Of a DNA stretch of 64,000 nucleotides, positions 16,869 to 26,126 are shown piece by piece (the first letter of the stretch is position 1; each line of letters opens with the position of its first letter). The position numbers were made by a program, and so were the translations under genes. The notes under the pieces were generated by a model, which was given only the letters and a program-made list of their open reading frames with translations, was not told the DNA's origin and ran no database searches. Source of the stretch: Pollutimonas sp963706785. Lineage in GTDB: Bacteria; Pseudomonadota; Gammaproteobacteria; Burkholderiales; Burkholderiaceae_B. Where the stretch lies: positions 496,001-560,000 of the forward strand of contig CAVPNJ010000004.1 in the NCBI GenBank assembly GCA_963706785.1. Reading direction: 5' to 3'.

Positions 16869-18047
16869 ATGGGTAAAACGCTGTTTGCCGGGGAGTATTC
16901 CTCGAAGAATGTAGGCGACGGAATTATCAAGCTGGCCATCGAGAAATTATGTCGCGATAACGGCGTGCAGGCCGAATTCAAGGACTTCTTCGGCAATCCC
17001 ATAGGCGAAACCAGTTTCACACTATCGCATGCCAAACCGAAGAAGAACACTCTGAAAACTCGGCTATTGCAGTCGAGTGCCGTGAACTACCTTATCTCTA
17101 TTTTGTTCTACTTCACTCGATACAAGAAGATAGCCGCCAGCTACAAGACAGAGCACTACGCTCAGTTGGTGATAGGCGGCGGCAACTTGTTAATGGATAA
17201 CTTCCTTAATTTCCCCTTGCTGATACTGCGCATCGTGCAGCAGTGCGAACGCAACGCCGTTCCCGTTAAGCTGTTCTCGGTCGGCGCAGGAAAAAAGTAC
17301 AGCTGGCTTGCCAGAAAAATCGTCGCACGTGTTTTAAGGTCGCCGGTCGTCACGAGCGTGATGTGCCGCGACGATCATTCCCGCGATTTGGTCAGATCCA
17401 CCGTCGGAGACGGTCACGCTGATAAGGTTTATTCCAGTTTCGATAGTGCGCTTTACCTCGACAGGGGAAACACTTCCGCGCGGTCCGGCGGCACGATCGG
17501 ATTGGGCGTCATTGCTCCATCTATCCTGAAAACGCTCATCCCGGAACATCCCATGTCCGACAAAGAATACGCCTTGCGCTGGTGGGGTGGAATTGTCGAG
17601 TCGCTTGCGGCGCAAGTCGGTCCTGAAAACATTGAACTGCTATCCAATGGATCAGATCTTGATAATGCGTTCGCTCAGGAACTTTGGGAAATTCTGAACC
17701 GAAACTATCCCGGTATAACCGTCTGCACCGCTATCAAAAGCCCCGTCGATCTAATGGACAAGATAGGCAGCTATCGTGCGCTGGCAGCGTATCGCATGCA
17801 TGCAGCGGTCACCGCCATGGCGCTGCAAGTTCCGGTTGTCGGCTTCGAGTGGGATCCCAAGGTGCTTCAAATGTTCACCTACTGCGGCAAGCGCAACTCT
17901 TGCATTTCCGTAACGCAGTTCACGCAATGTTCGGCGCAAGACATAAGTTCGATGTTGTTGAATGAAACGCCGGCCCACGTCGATCCAATCAGGGCGAGCC
18001 TGAAGAAAGACTTCCTGTTTACCGTTAACCCCGCGGTGTCGGCGTGA
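16869..18047 (+). CDS. Polysaccharide pyruvyl transferase family protein
   Basis: Members add ketal pyruvate from phosphoenolpyruvate to sugars (WcaK, CsaB). ATG 16869 has the ribosome site GGAAAGGA and is preferred over frame extensions inside wzx. The 392 residues begin GEYSSKNVGDGIIKLAIEKL, the family opening, and contain the glycine-rich LVIGGGNLLMDN near residue 105, FSVGAGKKYSW, the DSALYLDR segment and the C-terminal RMHAAVTAMALQVPVVGF. It implies a pyruvylated, acidic polymer. The gene overlaps the following glycosyltransferase by 4 bases. Confidence 0.85.
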   Translation: MGKTLFAGEYSSKNVGDGIIKLAIEKLCRDNGVQAEFKDFFGNPIGETSFTLSHAKPKKNTLKTRLLQSSAVNYLISILFYFTRYKKIAASYKTEHYAQLVIGGGNLLMDNFLNFPLLILRIVQQCERNAVPVKLFSVGAGKKYSWLARKIVARVLRSPVVTSVMCRDDHSRDLVRSTVGDGHADKVYSSFDSALYLDRGNTSARSGGTIGLGVIAPSILKTLIPEHPMSDKEYALRWWGGIVESLAAQVGPENIELLSNGSDLDNAFAQELWEILNRNYPGITVCTAIKSPVDLMDKIGSYRALAAYRMHAAVTAMALQVPVVGFEWDPKVLQMFTYCGKRNSCISVTQFTQCSAQDISSMLLNETPAHVDPIRASLKKDFLFTVNPAVSA

Positions 18048-19189
18048 ACAAAAATATGCACGATATCGCACGGAGAGCGCCCGGCAGGATTGCGCTGTTC
18101 ATTCCATCGTTGAATGGAGGGGGTGCCGAGCGTGTGATGGTCTCGTTGGCTAACGGTATTGCGATGCGCGGCATTGACGTTGATCTCGTTCTGGTAAGAG
18201 ATACCGGCGTCTACCGCTCGGAGGTTGCTCCCGAAGTGCGTGTGGTTGATTTGAAAGGAAAGCGGGCCCTGACCAGCTTGTTCTCTTTGGCGAACTACCT
18301 CAGGCGGGAAAGGCCAACAGCCATGCTCTCAGCAATGAATTATGTCAATGTCGTCGCCGTGTGGGCTCGTTTAATTTCCGGAAGCTCTACTCGCCTGGTT
18401 TTATCGGAACATGCCAATCTGTCGCAAGCCGTGGCCGACACTAAAGGTCTGGTGTCGAAAGTACTGCCTTGGTTGATGAAAGTCTCGTATTCTCGGGCGG
18501 ATGCCATCGTAGCGGTTTCCGATGGGGTCGCCGACGACCTTAGCCAGACGCTGGGCTATTCCCGAGCCGCGGTCGAAACTCGACATAACCCCATAGAAAC
18601 TATCGCGCTGGCGCTAAAAAGCCAGAAGCCCCTGGATCACCCATGGTTCGCCAGTGGTGAAGCCCCCGTCATTATCGGCGCTGGACGGCTAAGCAAAGAA
18701 AAAGACTTTCCGACGCTGATAAAGGCGTTCAACCATCTACGGCGATCCACTAACGCGAGACTGGTGATACTGGGTGAAGGCTCGGAGCGATCCTTCCTGG
18801 AATCGCTAATAGACGCATCGGAATTCAAAGACGACATACTGCTCGCGGGTTTTCAGGAAAATCCGTACAACTGGATGCGCGCTGCATCGGTATTTGTGTT
18901 GTCGTCCCGCTGGGAGGGGTTTGGCAACGTGCTGGTCGAAGCCATGGCTTGCGGCACGCCGGTGGTCAGCACACATTGCCCCAGTGGTCCGGACGAAATA
19001 CTCGAACAGGGCAAATGGGGTCGCTTGGCTCCGGTCGGTGATGTGATCGCATTGTCAGAAGCCATCGGGCTCAGCTTAGTCGACAAAGCGCCGCCCGATG
19101 TCAAAAAAAGAGCAGAAGCCTTCAGCGTCGACCACGCAGTCGACGGCTATTTGAACGTCTTGGATCCCGCGCGTTCACGTCTTCTCTAA
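18044..19189 (+). CDS. Glycosyltransferase, GT4 family
   Basis: GT4 retaining enzymes transfer a sugar from a nucleotide donor to the lipid-linked unit on the cytoplasmic face. GTG 18044 overlaps the preceding stop (GTGA). In 381 residues the N-terminal domain opens FIPSLNGGGAERVMVSLANG; the C-terminal GT-B domain has IIGAGRLSKEKDFPTLIKAF, VILGEGSER and the donor-binding E-x7-E region SSRWEGFGNVLVEAMACGTP. The specificity cannot be read from sequence; N-acetylgalactosamine transferases of the PglH/PglJ type share this opening. Confidence 0.9.
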   Translation: MNKNMHDIARRAPGRIALFIPSLNGGGAERVMVSLANGIAMRGIDVDLVLVRDTGVYRSEVAPEVRVVDLKGKRALTSLFSLANYLRRERPTAMLSAMNYVNVVAVWARLISGSSTRLVLSEHANLSQAVADTKGLVSKVLPWLMKVSYSRADAIVAVSDGVADDLSQTLGYSRAAVETRHNPIETIALALKSQKPLDHPWFASGEAPVIIGAGRLSKEKDFPTLIKAFNHLRRSTNARLVILGEGSERSFLESLIDASEFKDDILLAGFQENPYNWMRAASVFVLSSRWEGFGNVLVEAMACGTPVVSTHCPSGPDEILEQGKWGRLAPVGDVIALSEAIGLSLVDKAPPDVKKRAEAFSVDHAVDGYLNVLDPARSRLL

Positions 19190-19210
19190 TACTTCCATTC
19201 AAGGATATTT

Positions 19211-21169
19211 ATGTGCGGCCTGACAGGCTTCTTTTCACTTGGTGGCGCCAACACGAGCGCTGCCATTGGTCTCAAGATGGCGGATGCCATCGCTTACCGG
19301 GGCCCCGACGATGCAGGCGTATGGTCCGACGATGCTGTGGGACTAACGCTGGCCCACCGGCGCCTGTCAATTCTGGATCTGTCGCCCGCCGGTCATCAGC
19401 CCATGCATTCCGCTTGTGGCCGCTATGTGATCGTGTTCAATGGAGAAATCTACAATCATCCCGAATTGCGCCAGCGCTTAAGCGATGAAGGCGCGCAAAC
19501 AAACTGGCGTGGCCATGCAGACACCGAAACGCTATTGGCCTGTTTTGCGGCCTGGGGCATAGAGGCGACACTCCAGGCCACTACAGGAATGTTTGCGATT
19601 GCACTTTGGGACCGGCATTCCCGCGTCCTGACGCTGGCGCGAGACCGACTTGGAGAGAAGCCAGTGTATTGGGGCTGGCAAGGCGACACTTTGCTGTTTG
19701 GATCGGAGCTTAAGGCGATCAAAGCGCATCCCGATTTCAGGGCTACGATAGACCGCAATGCCATCGCCCTGCTGCTGCGCCATGGCTATATCGGCGCACC
19801 CCACAGCATTTATCAGGGCATACACAAGCTTAGTGCCGGCCACTACATCAATATTCAGCTTCCCGACCCGGTTGCGGCGCGCCTGGCAGAACCGCGCGCC
19901 TACTGGAAAATGAACGACGCGATCCACGCCGGCCTGGCCAAGCCCTTTACCGGCTCGGAAAGTGAGGCTAGCGATGCGATTGAGCGGCAACTAAGCAGCA
20001 GCATAGGCGCGCAAATGCTTGCCGACGTTCCCTTGGGCGCGTTTCTTAGCGGCGGAATCGACAGTAGTGTCATCGTTTCGCTAATGCAAACACAAAGCCA
20101 GCGCCCCGTACGGACCTTCACGATAGGATTTGATGAGGAGCGTTATAACGAAGCAACTCACGCCAAGGCGATTGCCCAGCATCTGGGTACTGAACACACC
20201 GAGCTATACGTGCGCGCCGAAGACGCTCTTGCTGTCATTCCGCGCTTGCCCGACATCTATGACGAGCCGTTCGCCGATAGCTCACAGATACCAATGTTTC
20301 TCGTTTGCCAACTAGCGAAGCAGCACGTCACCGTGGCCCTAAGCGGCGATGCAGGCGATGAACTCTTCGGCGGATACAACACCCACCAATTTGCCCCGGC
20401 TCTGTGGCGCAAGATAAGCCGACTACCCGCGCCAGTCCGGAACATGGTCGCTGGTGGCCTCGAAGGCGTATCGGCCTCTTCGTGGGACAGTATTTTGAAG
20501 ACGCTAAGCCCCCTGATACCCGGCAAGACCGGACGCAGCCTCAGCGGCGAAAAGCTTCACAAGCTGGCCAGCTTATTGTCGTCCGGCAGCCGGGAAGCGC
20601 TTTATCACGGGCTCAGCAGCCACTGGGTCCAGCCCGAGCAATTGCTGATCGGTTCGCGCGAGCCCTCGACGCTGCTCAACACGCCTGAGGCGTGGCCGCA
20701 TACCGACAGTTTCGAGCACTGGATGATGGCTGTCGGGACTCAGTCATATATGGCCGATGACATTCTGCCTAAGGTCGACAGGGCTGCGATGGCAAATAGC
20801 CTTGAAGTACGAGTACCCATGCTGGACCACCGATTTGTGGAACTCGCATGGCGTATGCCGCTAAACCTGAAAATTCGTGATGGAAAAGGAAAGTGGCTGT
20901 TGCGAGAAGTACTGTACCGGCACGTTCCGCGCGAGCTTATCGAACGGCCTAAAAAAGGCTTCTCGGTACCATTAGCCGCTTGGCTGCGCGGTCCATTGCG
21001 CGACTGGGCCGAGACACTGCTGGACGAGCGCCGAATCCGCCAAGAAGGCTATTTTTACCCCGCCCCCATCCGTCAAGCATGGCGACTTCACCTGGAAGGA
21101 AAGCATGATTTTTCCGCCAGGCTATGGTCCTTGTTGATGTTCCAGGCGTGGCTGGAAAAACAAACGTAA
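19211..21169 (+). CDS. asnB: Glutamine-hydrolysing asparagine synthase-like amidotransferase
   Basis: AsnB-type proteins transfer glutamine-derived ammonia to an adenylated carboxylate. Cys2 (MCGLTGFF) is the glutaminase nucleophile; the class II glutaminase covers about residues 2-215. The synthase domain has the pyrophosphate loop LSGGIDSSVIVS near 280 and GDAGDELFGGY near 380. The length of 652 exceeds that of E. coli AsnB (554) and fits the AsnB-3 group often found in polysaccharide loci, where the substrate is thought to be a sugar carboxylate such as a uronic acid. An AAGGA ribosome site precedes ATG 19211. Its presence suggests an amidated uronic residue, but that is inference. Confidence 0.88.
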   Translation: MCGLTGFFSLGGANTSAAIGLKMADAIAYRGPDDAGVWSDDAVGLTLAHRRLSILDLSPAGHQPMHSACGRYVIVFNGEIYNHPELRQRLSDEGAQTNWRGHADTETLLACFAAWGIEATLQATTGMFAIALWDRHSRVLTLARDRLGEKPVYWGWQGDTLLFGSELKAIKAHPDFRATIDRNAIALLLRHGYIGAPHSIYQGIHKLSAGHYINIQLPDPVAARLAEPRAYWKMNDAIHAGLAKPFTGSESEASDAIERQLSSSIGAQMLADVPLGAFLSGGIDSSVIVSLMQTQSQRPVRTFTIGFDEERYNEATHAKAIAQHLGTEHTELYVRAEDALAVIPRLPDIYDEPFADSSQIPMFLVCQLAKQHVTVALSGDAGDELFGGYNTHQFAPALWRKISRLPAPVRNMVAGGLEGVSASSWDSILKTLSPLIPGKTGRSLSGEKLHKLASLLSSGSREALYHGLSSHWVQPEQLLIGSREPSTLLNTPEAWPHTDSFEHWMMAVGTQSYMADDILPKVDRAAMANSLEVRVPMLDHRFVELAWRMPLNLKIRDGKGKWLLREVLYRHVPRELIERPKKGFSVPLAAWLRGPLRDWAETLLDERRIRQEGYFYPAPIRQAWRLHLEGKHDFSARLWSLLMFQAWLEKQT

Positions 21170-22315
21170 ATGACAAACAAGCATCGCATCAAAATCGCGC
21201 ACGTAATCGTCGGCCTGGACGTGGGCGGCGCCGAACGCTTCTTGTATCGCCTTGTAGAAGCCCACAACGCGCAACCGGAATTCGAACATCGCGTGATATC
21301 GCTGACGGGCAAAGGCGTGCTGGGCCCGAAGCTGGAAAAAATGGGCGTGCCCGTCAGCGCCTTGAATATGCGTAGCGTGCGCGATGCCCCCAAGGTTTAT
21401 ATCCGCCTGCTTGCCGCCCTTCGGAATGATAGACCCGACGTCTTGCAATGCTGGATGTATTACGCCGACCTTCTCGGAGGACTCGCGGGCCGGCGGCTGG
21501 GCATTCGGAACATTCTGTGGGGTATACGGAATTCTCATTTTGAGTCGGGCGGAACTCGCCTGAAACGACTTATCCGCAAGGTATGCGCGTGGGGTTCTCA
21601 TGCCGTTCCCCACCGCATCGTTTGCGTAGCTGAGTCGGCCCGGACCGTGCACGCCGCTGCGGGCTATGACGAGGCGCGCATGCAGGTGATTCATAACGGC
21701 TACGACCCCGAACAATTTCGTCACTCCGAGCCCGCCCGTCAAGCGCTGCGCGGCCAACTGGGCTTTGCCGATGACGACGTTGTCATCGGATCTGTGGGTC
21801 GATATAGCGCAGCCAAGGATCATGTGGGCTTCATCCGTGCGGCAGGCATAGCAGGCCATGCAGACGCGAGGCTGCGTTTTCTACTGGTGGGCCGCGACCT
21901 GACGATGCAGAACAAAACTCTTGTCGACTTAATAGACGCAACCGGATTCCCGGAACGCTTCTCCTTGCTTGGAGAGCGCGCCGATGTCGCGGCATGCATG
22001 AGCGCCATGGATATTTTCTGCCTTCACTCTAAAACCGAAGGATTCCCGAATGTTCTGGGCGAGGCGATGTGCATTGGTTTGCCCTGCATATCGACCGACG
22101 TGGGCGATGCCAAAGTATTGCTCGGCGAAACGGGGCTAATCGTAGCACCCGATTCTATCGAACGGCTGGCGGACGCATTGATCTGCATGGTCCGAGCCGA
22201 ACCCTTGCGCAGAAGAGATTTAGGTGAACAAGCAAGGCAGCGAATAGAGCAGCGTTTTACCCTTCGGCATGCCGTCGACAAATTCGAAATGCTTTACCGG
22301 CGACCGCAGTTTTAA
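21170..22315 (+). CDS. Glycosyltransferase, GT4 family
   Basis: The second GT4 enzyme, 381 residues, starts on the base after the asnB stop. The N-terminal domain begins KIAHVIVGLDVGGAERFLYR, typical of GT4 enzymes that recognise lipid-linked glycans. It has CVAESARTVHAAAGYDEAR, IHNGYDPEQF, GSVGRYSAAKDHVGFIRAA and the donor site KTEGFPNVLGEAMCIGLPCI. Domain order and length are complete. The transferred sugar cannot be assigned. Tight linkage to asnB and to the CapK-like gene indicates one transcript. Confidence 0.9.
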   Translation: MTNKHRIKIAHVIVGLDVGGAERFLYRLVEAHNAQPEFEHRVISLTGKGVLGPKLEKMGVPVSALNMRSVRDAPKVYIRLLAALRNDRPDVLQCWMYYADLLGGLAGRRLGIRNILWGIRNSHFESGGTRLKRLIRKVCAWGSHAVPHRIVCVAESARTVHAAAGYDEARMQVIHNGYDPEQFRHSEPARQALRGQLGFADDDVVIGSVGRYSAAKDHVGFIRAAGIAGHADARLRFLLVGRDLTMQNKTLVDLIDATGFPERFSLLGERADVAACMSAMDIFCLHSKTEGFPNVLGEAMCIGLPCISTDVGDAKVLLGETGLIVAPDSIERLADALICMVRAEPLRRRDLGEQARQRIEQRFTLRHAVDKFEMLYRRPQF

Positions 22316-22347
22316 CGGCCGCTTGTCAATCTGATTTCTGGTGAAAA

Positions 22348-23730
22348 ATGGCTTTGAAAGATCTCATTCTTAAGTACGCGCCCATCGTAGTGCAAAACCT
22401 CGGCATCAGCCTTTACAACACCTTCTTGTACAGTCAGCGGCACAAGGGGCGTTACAAGGCCTACCGAGACTACTATCGCCACTTCGAAACAGCAGCCCCC
22501 GCAGACGTAGCCCGTGAGGCTGACAAGCGCTTGAACGAATTCCTGCGGACCGCGACACAGGAATCGCCTTGGTACGCGAATCACCAGGGCAAGTCTTTGC
22601 ATGAATTTCCTATCCTCGAAAAGACGCAACTGTTGGCGAATATGGAGTCCATCCGCACGATGGAGGAAAAGGATGGGATAGTCAGCCTGACAGGGGGCAC
22701 TACCGGCGCTTCCATGAAAGTTATTTACGCTCCTCAAGACATGCAGGAGCGCTTCGCGCTGAAGGACCACTTTCGCGCCAGATACGGCTACAGCCTTGGA
22801 AAGAAGGTTGCATGGTTCAGCGGCAAAAGCTTGGTACGCCCAAAGGATTTGTTGCGCGGCGACGTATATCGCGACGACTACATCAACAAGATCCGCTTCT
22901 TCTCGACTTTTCATATTAGTCAGCAAAACTTCGAGGCCTACTGGCAGGCATTTTGCGCCTTCAAACCTGAATACATCGTCGGTTTTCCGTCTAGTGTCTA
23001 TGACTTGTGCACCATGGCCGAAGAGCGAAATCTACAATACGACGGAGCGGTCACCGCTTTTTTTCCAACCGCCGAAACCGTACTGCCAAAGTACCGCGAA
23101 ACTATTTCCCGCGTGTTGGGCTGTCAGGTCGTCGATCAGTATGCCGCATCCGAAGGCGCGCCATTCATACTGCAATGCCCCAGCGGTTCGCTGCATATTC
23201 ACTCCCTGACGGGTGTATTCGAAGTTGTCGATGAAAACATGCAAGCGGCCGAGGAAGGCGAAATTCTGGTCACCGCATTCACGACGACTGGCACGCCACT
23301 TATTCGCTATCGCATCGGCGACCGGATAAAGCTGGCGCCTCCATCGTTCCAATGTGCATGCGGTTCAAGTTTTCCCGTCGTGGAATACATCGATGGCCGA
23401 ACCTCGGACTTCATCTGGTCGCCGGAAAACGGCAAAGTGAACTTGGGCAATATCAGCAACTGCACCAAAGATGTCGAAGGAATTGTGTGCTTCCAGGTGA
23501 CGCAGAACCAAGCCGACTCGGTGAACATCTCAGTGGTCGCCAATGATCAGTTCACTGCCGAGCAGCAACAACACTTTCTGGATGCCATGACGCTTAGGCT
23601 AGGCAGTTCTGTTGCCGTTCACCTTGACCTTGTGCATGAAATTCCGCGTGAGAAAAGCGGCAAATTCCGTATCGTTAAAAACATGCTGACGCCCGAACTG
23701 ATGCGCACGGCCACACTGCATAAAAGCTGA
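22348..23730 (+). CDS. CapK/PaaK-like adenylate-forming enzyme
   Basis: Phenylacetate-CoA ligase relatives in capsule loci are called CapK; the substrate is generally unknown. The 460 residues show the adenylation motif SLTGGTTGASMK near residue 112, the acyl-adenylate region FFPTAETVL, QYAASEGAP, and the ADP/AMP-binding TGTPLIRYRIGDRI near 310. A CxC pair (CACGSS) near 335, present in PaaK relatives, may bind metal. The C-terminal EIPREKSGKFRIV holds the lysine that serves these enzymes. It would activate a carboxylic acid for acylation of the polymer, or supply an activated carboxylate together with the AsnB-like protein. Ends overlap the next gene by one base. Confidence 0.85.
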   Translation: MALKDLILKYAPIVVQNLGISLYNTFLYSQRHKGRYKAYRDYYRHFETAAPADVAREADKRLNEFLRTATQESPWYANHQGKSLHEFPILEKTQLLANMESIRTMEEKDGIVSLTGGTTGASMKVIYAPQDMQERFALKDHFRARYGYSLGKKVAWFSGKSLVRPKDLLRGDVYRDDYINKIRFFSTFHISQQNFEAYWQAFCAFKPEYIVGFPSSVYDLCTMAEERNLQYDGAVTAFFPTAETVLPKYRETISRVLGCQVVDQYAASEGAPFILQCPSGSLHIHSLTGVFEVVDENMQAAEEGEILVTAFTTTGTPLIRYRIGDRIKLAPPSFQCACGSSFPVVEYIDGRTSDFIWSPENGKVNLGNISNCTKDVEGIVCFQVTQNQADSVNISVVANDQFTAEQQQHFLDAMTLRLGSSVAVHLDLVHEIPREKSGKFRIVKNMLTPELMRTATLHKS

Positions 23731-24935
23731 TGGGACTAGCACTGACCGAGTCGCCCATCCAACTGGCCAGCGCCCTGCTGGTGTTTTTGGCCGGGCTGTT
23801 TATTGCGCTGTCGATAGGCAAGCGCCTGCAACTCCCGCAACGGAGGACCTTGCTCCTTTACGTGTGGCATTCATTCTTTTGTATGGTCTATGCCGTGTAC
23901 GCCATCACCAATGGCGCCGATGCTTTGGTTTACTACATCAAGGCCATGAACGGCGAATTCATGCTATCGGTTGGCACGGGAGCCGTGGTCAGTATTGCCA
24001 CACTTTTCGTTACGGGGCTGAACCTATCGTTCCTGGGCGCCTGCCTGCTATTTAATATCTTTGGCAGTATTGGCTTGCTTGCCTTCGATGCCAGCCTGAG
24101 GGCAACCACCGCTGACAAGTCCGCGCTAATACGCCGCTTTGCCACCTTGATTGTCTTCCTGCCTTCGATCAGTTTCTGGACTGCCGCCTTAGGAAAAGAC
24201 TCGCTGGCATTCCTGGCGACGGGACTGGCGTTGTGGTCTGCGATGAACATGAAGCGAAGAGCCCTGCTAATGGTCGCGGCTGTGGGGATCATGATGCTGG
24301 TACGGCCACATATTGCCGGAATCATGGTTATTGCGCTGACTGGCTCCCTGGTTTTTCAAAGAAGCATACCGCTGCCGCAGCGCATTGTGCTCGGTGGCGT
24401 GGCATTGGCGGCAACCGCGGCAATGATTCCCTTTGCCTTGAACTACGCTGGTGTGGGTGAAGGTGCGGGCGCTGAAGATCTGGCGAGCTATGTCGAACAG
24501 CGGCAATCAGTCAACACACAAGGCGGCAGCAGCATCGACATCTCGTCGATGAGTCTGCCCATGCAACTGTACAGCTATCTGTTCAGGCCACTTCCTTTCG
24601 AAGCAGGAAGCATATTCGCTTTCGCAGCATCTGCCGACAATCTGATCCTGCTCTTTTTGGTAGTGTTCGGCAGCATCAAAATGCTGAAGCGAAACAAACA
24701 AAAAACGACCACCAATCGCACTTTCCTATGGATCTATTCTTTGCTGTCATGGCTGGTCTTGGCCATGACGACGGCAAATTTGGGGATCTCGGTCAGGCAG
24801 AAATGGATGTTCGCCCCTATGTTGATCCTCCTATTCATTTCCGTTCTCGGCAAATCGCGACAGCGACGAGTCTCGGGGGCCGCCGTCCGCACGCGTCGAG
24901 CCACCAACGCCGCCACAGTTGAGCCAACATCATGA
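23730..24935 (+). CDS. wzy: Polytopic membrane protein, candidate Wzy polymerase
   Basis: No sequence motif proves polymerase activity. The assignment rests on context: the locus has a flippase, Wzc and Wza but no other polymerase candidate. The 401 residues have about ten hydrophobic helices, for example ALLVFLAGLFIALSIG and IVLGGVALAATAAMIPFAL, a periplasmic-looking loop at about 250-285 (YVEQRQSVNTQGGSSIDIS) and the segment LPSISFWTAALGKDSLAF, which resembles a pattern in EpsG/Wzy-like proteins. ATG 23730 overlaps the previous stop (TGATG), and its own stop overlaps the next ATG. The C-terminus is basic. Confidence 0.6.
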   Translation: MGLALTESPIQLASALLVFLAGLFIALSIGKRLQLPQRRTLLLYVWHSFFCMVYAVYAITNGADALVYYIKAMNGEFMLSVGTGAVVSIATLFVTGLNLSFLGACLLFNIFGSIGLLAFDASLRATTADKSALIRRFATLIVFLPSISFWTAALGKDSLAFLATGLALWSAMNMKRRALLMVAAVGIMMLVRPHIAGIMVIALTGSLVFQRSIPLPQRIVLGGVALAATAAMIPFALNYAGVGEGAGAEDLASYVEQRQSVNTQGGSSIDISSMSLPMQLYSYLFRPLPFEAGSIFAFAASADNLILLFLVVFGSIKMLKRNKQKTTTNRTFLWIYSLLSWLVLAMTTANLGISVRQKWMFAPMLILLFISVLGKSRQRRVSGAAVRTRRATNAATVEPTS

Positions 24936-26068
24936 AGTTTTTGCTAATAGCCGGATTCCCCGATTCTCTGCTGCAATTTCGCGGCCCGCTTATCGACGCC
25001 TTGCTTGCTGAAGGCTTGCAAGTGCATATAGCTGCACCTGACCTGCCTTCTGACGACCCGATGCGCCGGCGTCTGGAGGACAAAGGTCTGGAAGTCCACG
25101 ATATCCCGTTGCGGCGCACCGGCATGCGCCCCATGGCAGACTTAAAATGTGCGCTGCATCTTTGGCTGCTTATGCGAAAGATAAAGCCTGACTTCGTATT
25201 GGGCTACACCATCAAACCGGTGATCTATGGCTCCTTAGCGGCCTGGCTCGCGCAGGTTCCCAACAGATTCGCCCTGATTACCGGTCTGGGCTACGCCTTT
25301 CAAGGACAAGACGACGGCAAAAGTTCGCGCCGCTTGTTGCGCTGGCTGGTGCAAGGACTGTATTCGCTGGGGCTGCGTAAAGTCCATAAGGTGTTTTTTC
25401 AGAATCCCGACGACGAGGCCCTGTTCAGAACCTCGCGCATTCTCGGCCCATCCGCTCGCTCATGCGTGGTCAACGGCTCTGGTGTGAATGTCGCTGAACA
25501 TCGCCCTGCCGCACTGCCTGTAGAACCTCATTTTCTCTTGATCGCCCGGCTGCTGGGCGACAAGGGAGTACGTGAGTATGCGCAGGCGGCTGCGCGAATC
25601 CGCACCCGCCGCCCCGATGTCGTGTTCAGTCTGGTCGGCTGGATCGACGAGAATCCTGACGCCATCACTGCCGCCGAGCTGGATACATGGATTGAACAAG
25701 GAACAGTCAATTACTGGGGCCGCCTGAGCGACGTACGGCCCGCCATCGCGGCATGTAATGTCTATGTGCTTCCCTCCTACCGGGAAGGTACACCACGGAC
25801 CGTTCTGGAAGCAATGGCGATGGGCCGGGCGGTGATCACCACCGATGCACCCGGCTGCCGAGAAACCGTAATTGATGGCGTCAATGGCTTTCTTGTGCAA
25901 GTAAGGTCAGTCGACGCCTTGGTCGCTGCAATGCAACGATTCCTGAACGAACCCGCTTTAGCCAGGCACATGGGTGCGAAGTCGCGCGAGCTGGCGGAAA
26001 ACAAGTACGACGTGAATAAAGTCAACGCAATGATGTTGCGCGAAATGGGCATTACCGGCGGCAGTTGA
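24932..26068 (+). CDS. Glycosyltransferase, GT4, PglA-like
   Basis: Campylobacter PglA adds the first GalNAc to undecaprenyl-PP-diacetylbacillosamine. This 378-residue protein shares its plan: the opening LIAGFPDSLLQFRGPLIDAL, the segment VPNRFALITGLGYAFQ near 110, NGSGVNVAEHRP near 182, and the donor region PSYREGTPRTVLEAMAMGRA followed by DAPGCRETVIDGVNGFLV. Its gene stands directly before the PglC-, PglD-, PglE- and PglF-like genes, which supports an acceptor of the bacillosamine type. ATG 24932 overlaps the preceding stop (ATGA). Donor sugar not determined. Confidence 0.82.
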   Translation: MKFLLIAGFPDSLLQFRGPLIDALLAEGLQVHIAAPDLPSDDPMRRRLEDKGLEVHDIPLRRTGMRPMADLKCALHLWLLMRKIKPDFVLGYTIKPVIYGSLAAWLAQVPNRFALITGLGYAFQGQDDGKSSRRLLRWLVQGLYSLGLRKVHKVFFQNPDDEALFRTSRILGPSARSCVVNGSGVNVAEHRPAALPVEPHFLLIARLLGDKGVREYAQAAARIRTRRPDVVFSLVGWIDENPDAITAAELDTWIEQGTVNYWGRLSDVRPAIAACNVYVLPSYREGTPRTVLEAMAMGRAVITTDAPGCRETVIDGVNGFLVQVRSVDALVAAMQRFLNEPALARHMGAKSRELAENKYDVNKVNAMMLREMGITGGS

Positions 26069-26126
26069 ATCTATCGCCAATCAAAAGCACCGCCTGCGTT
26101 TCTGCGGGCAAAAGACTAGGAAACAA

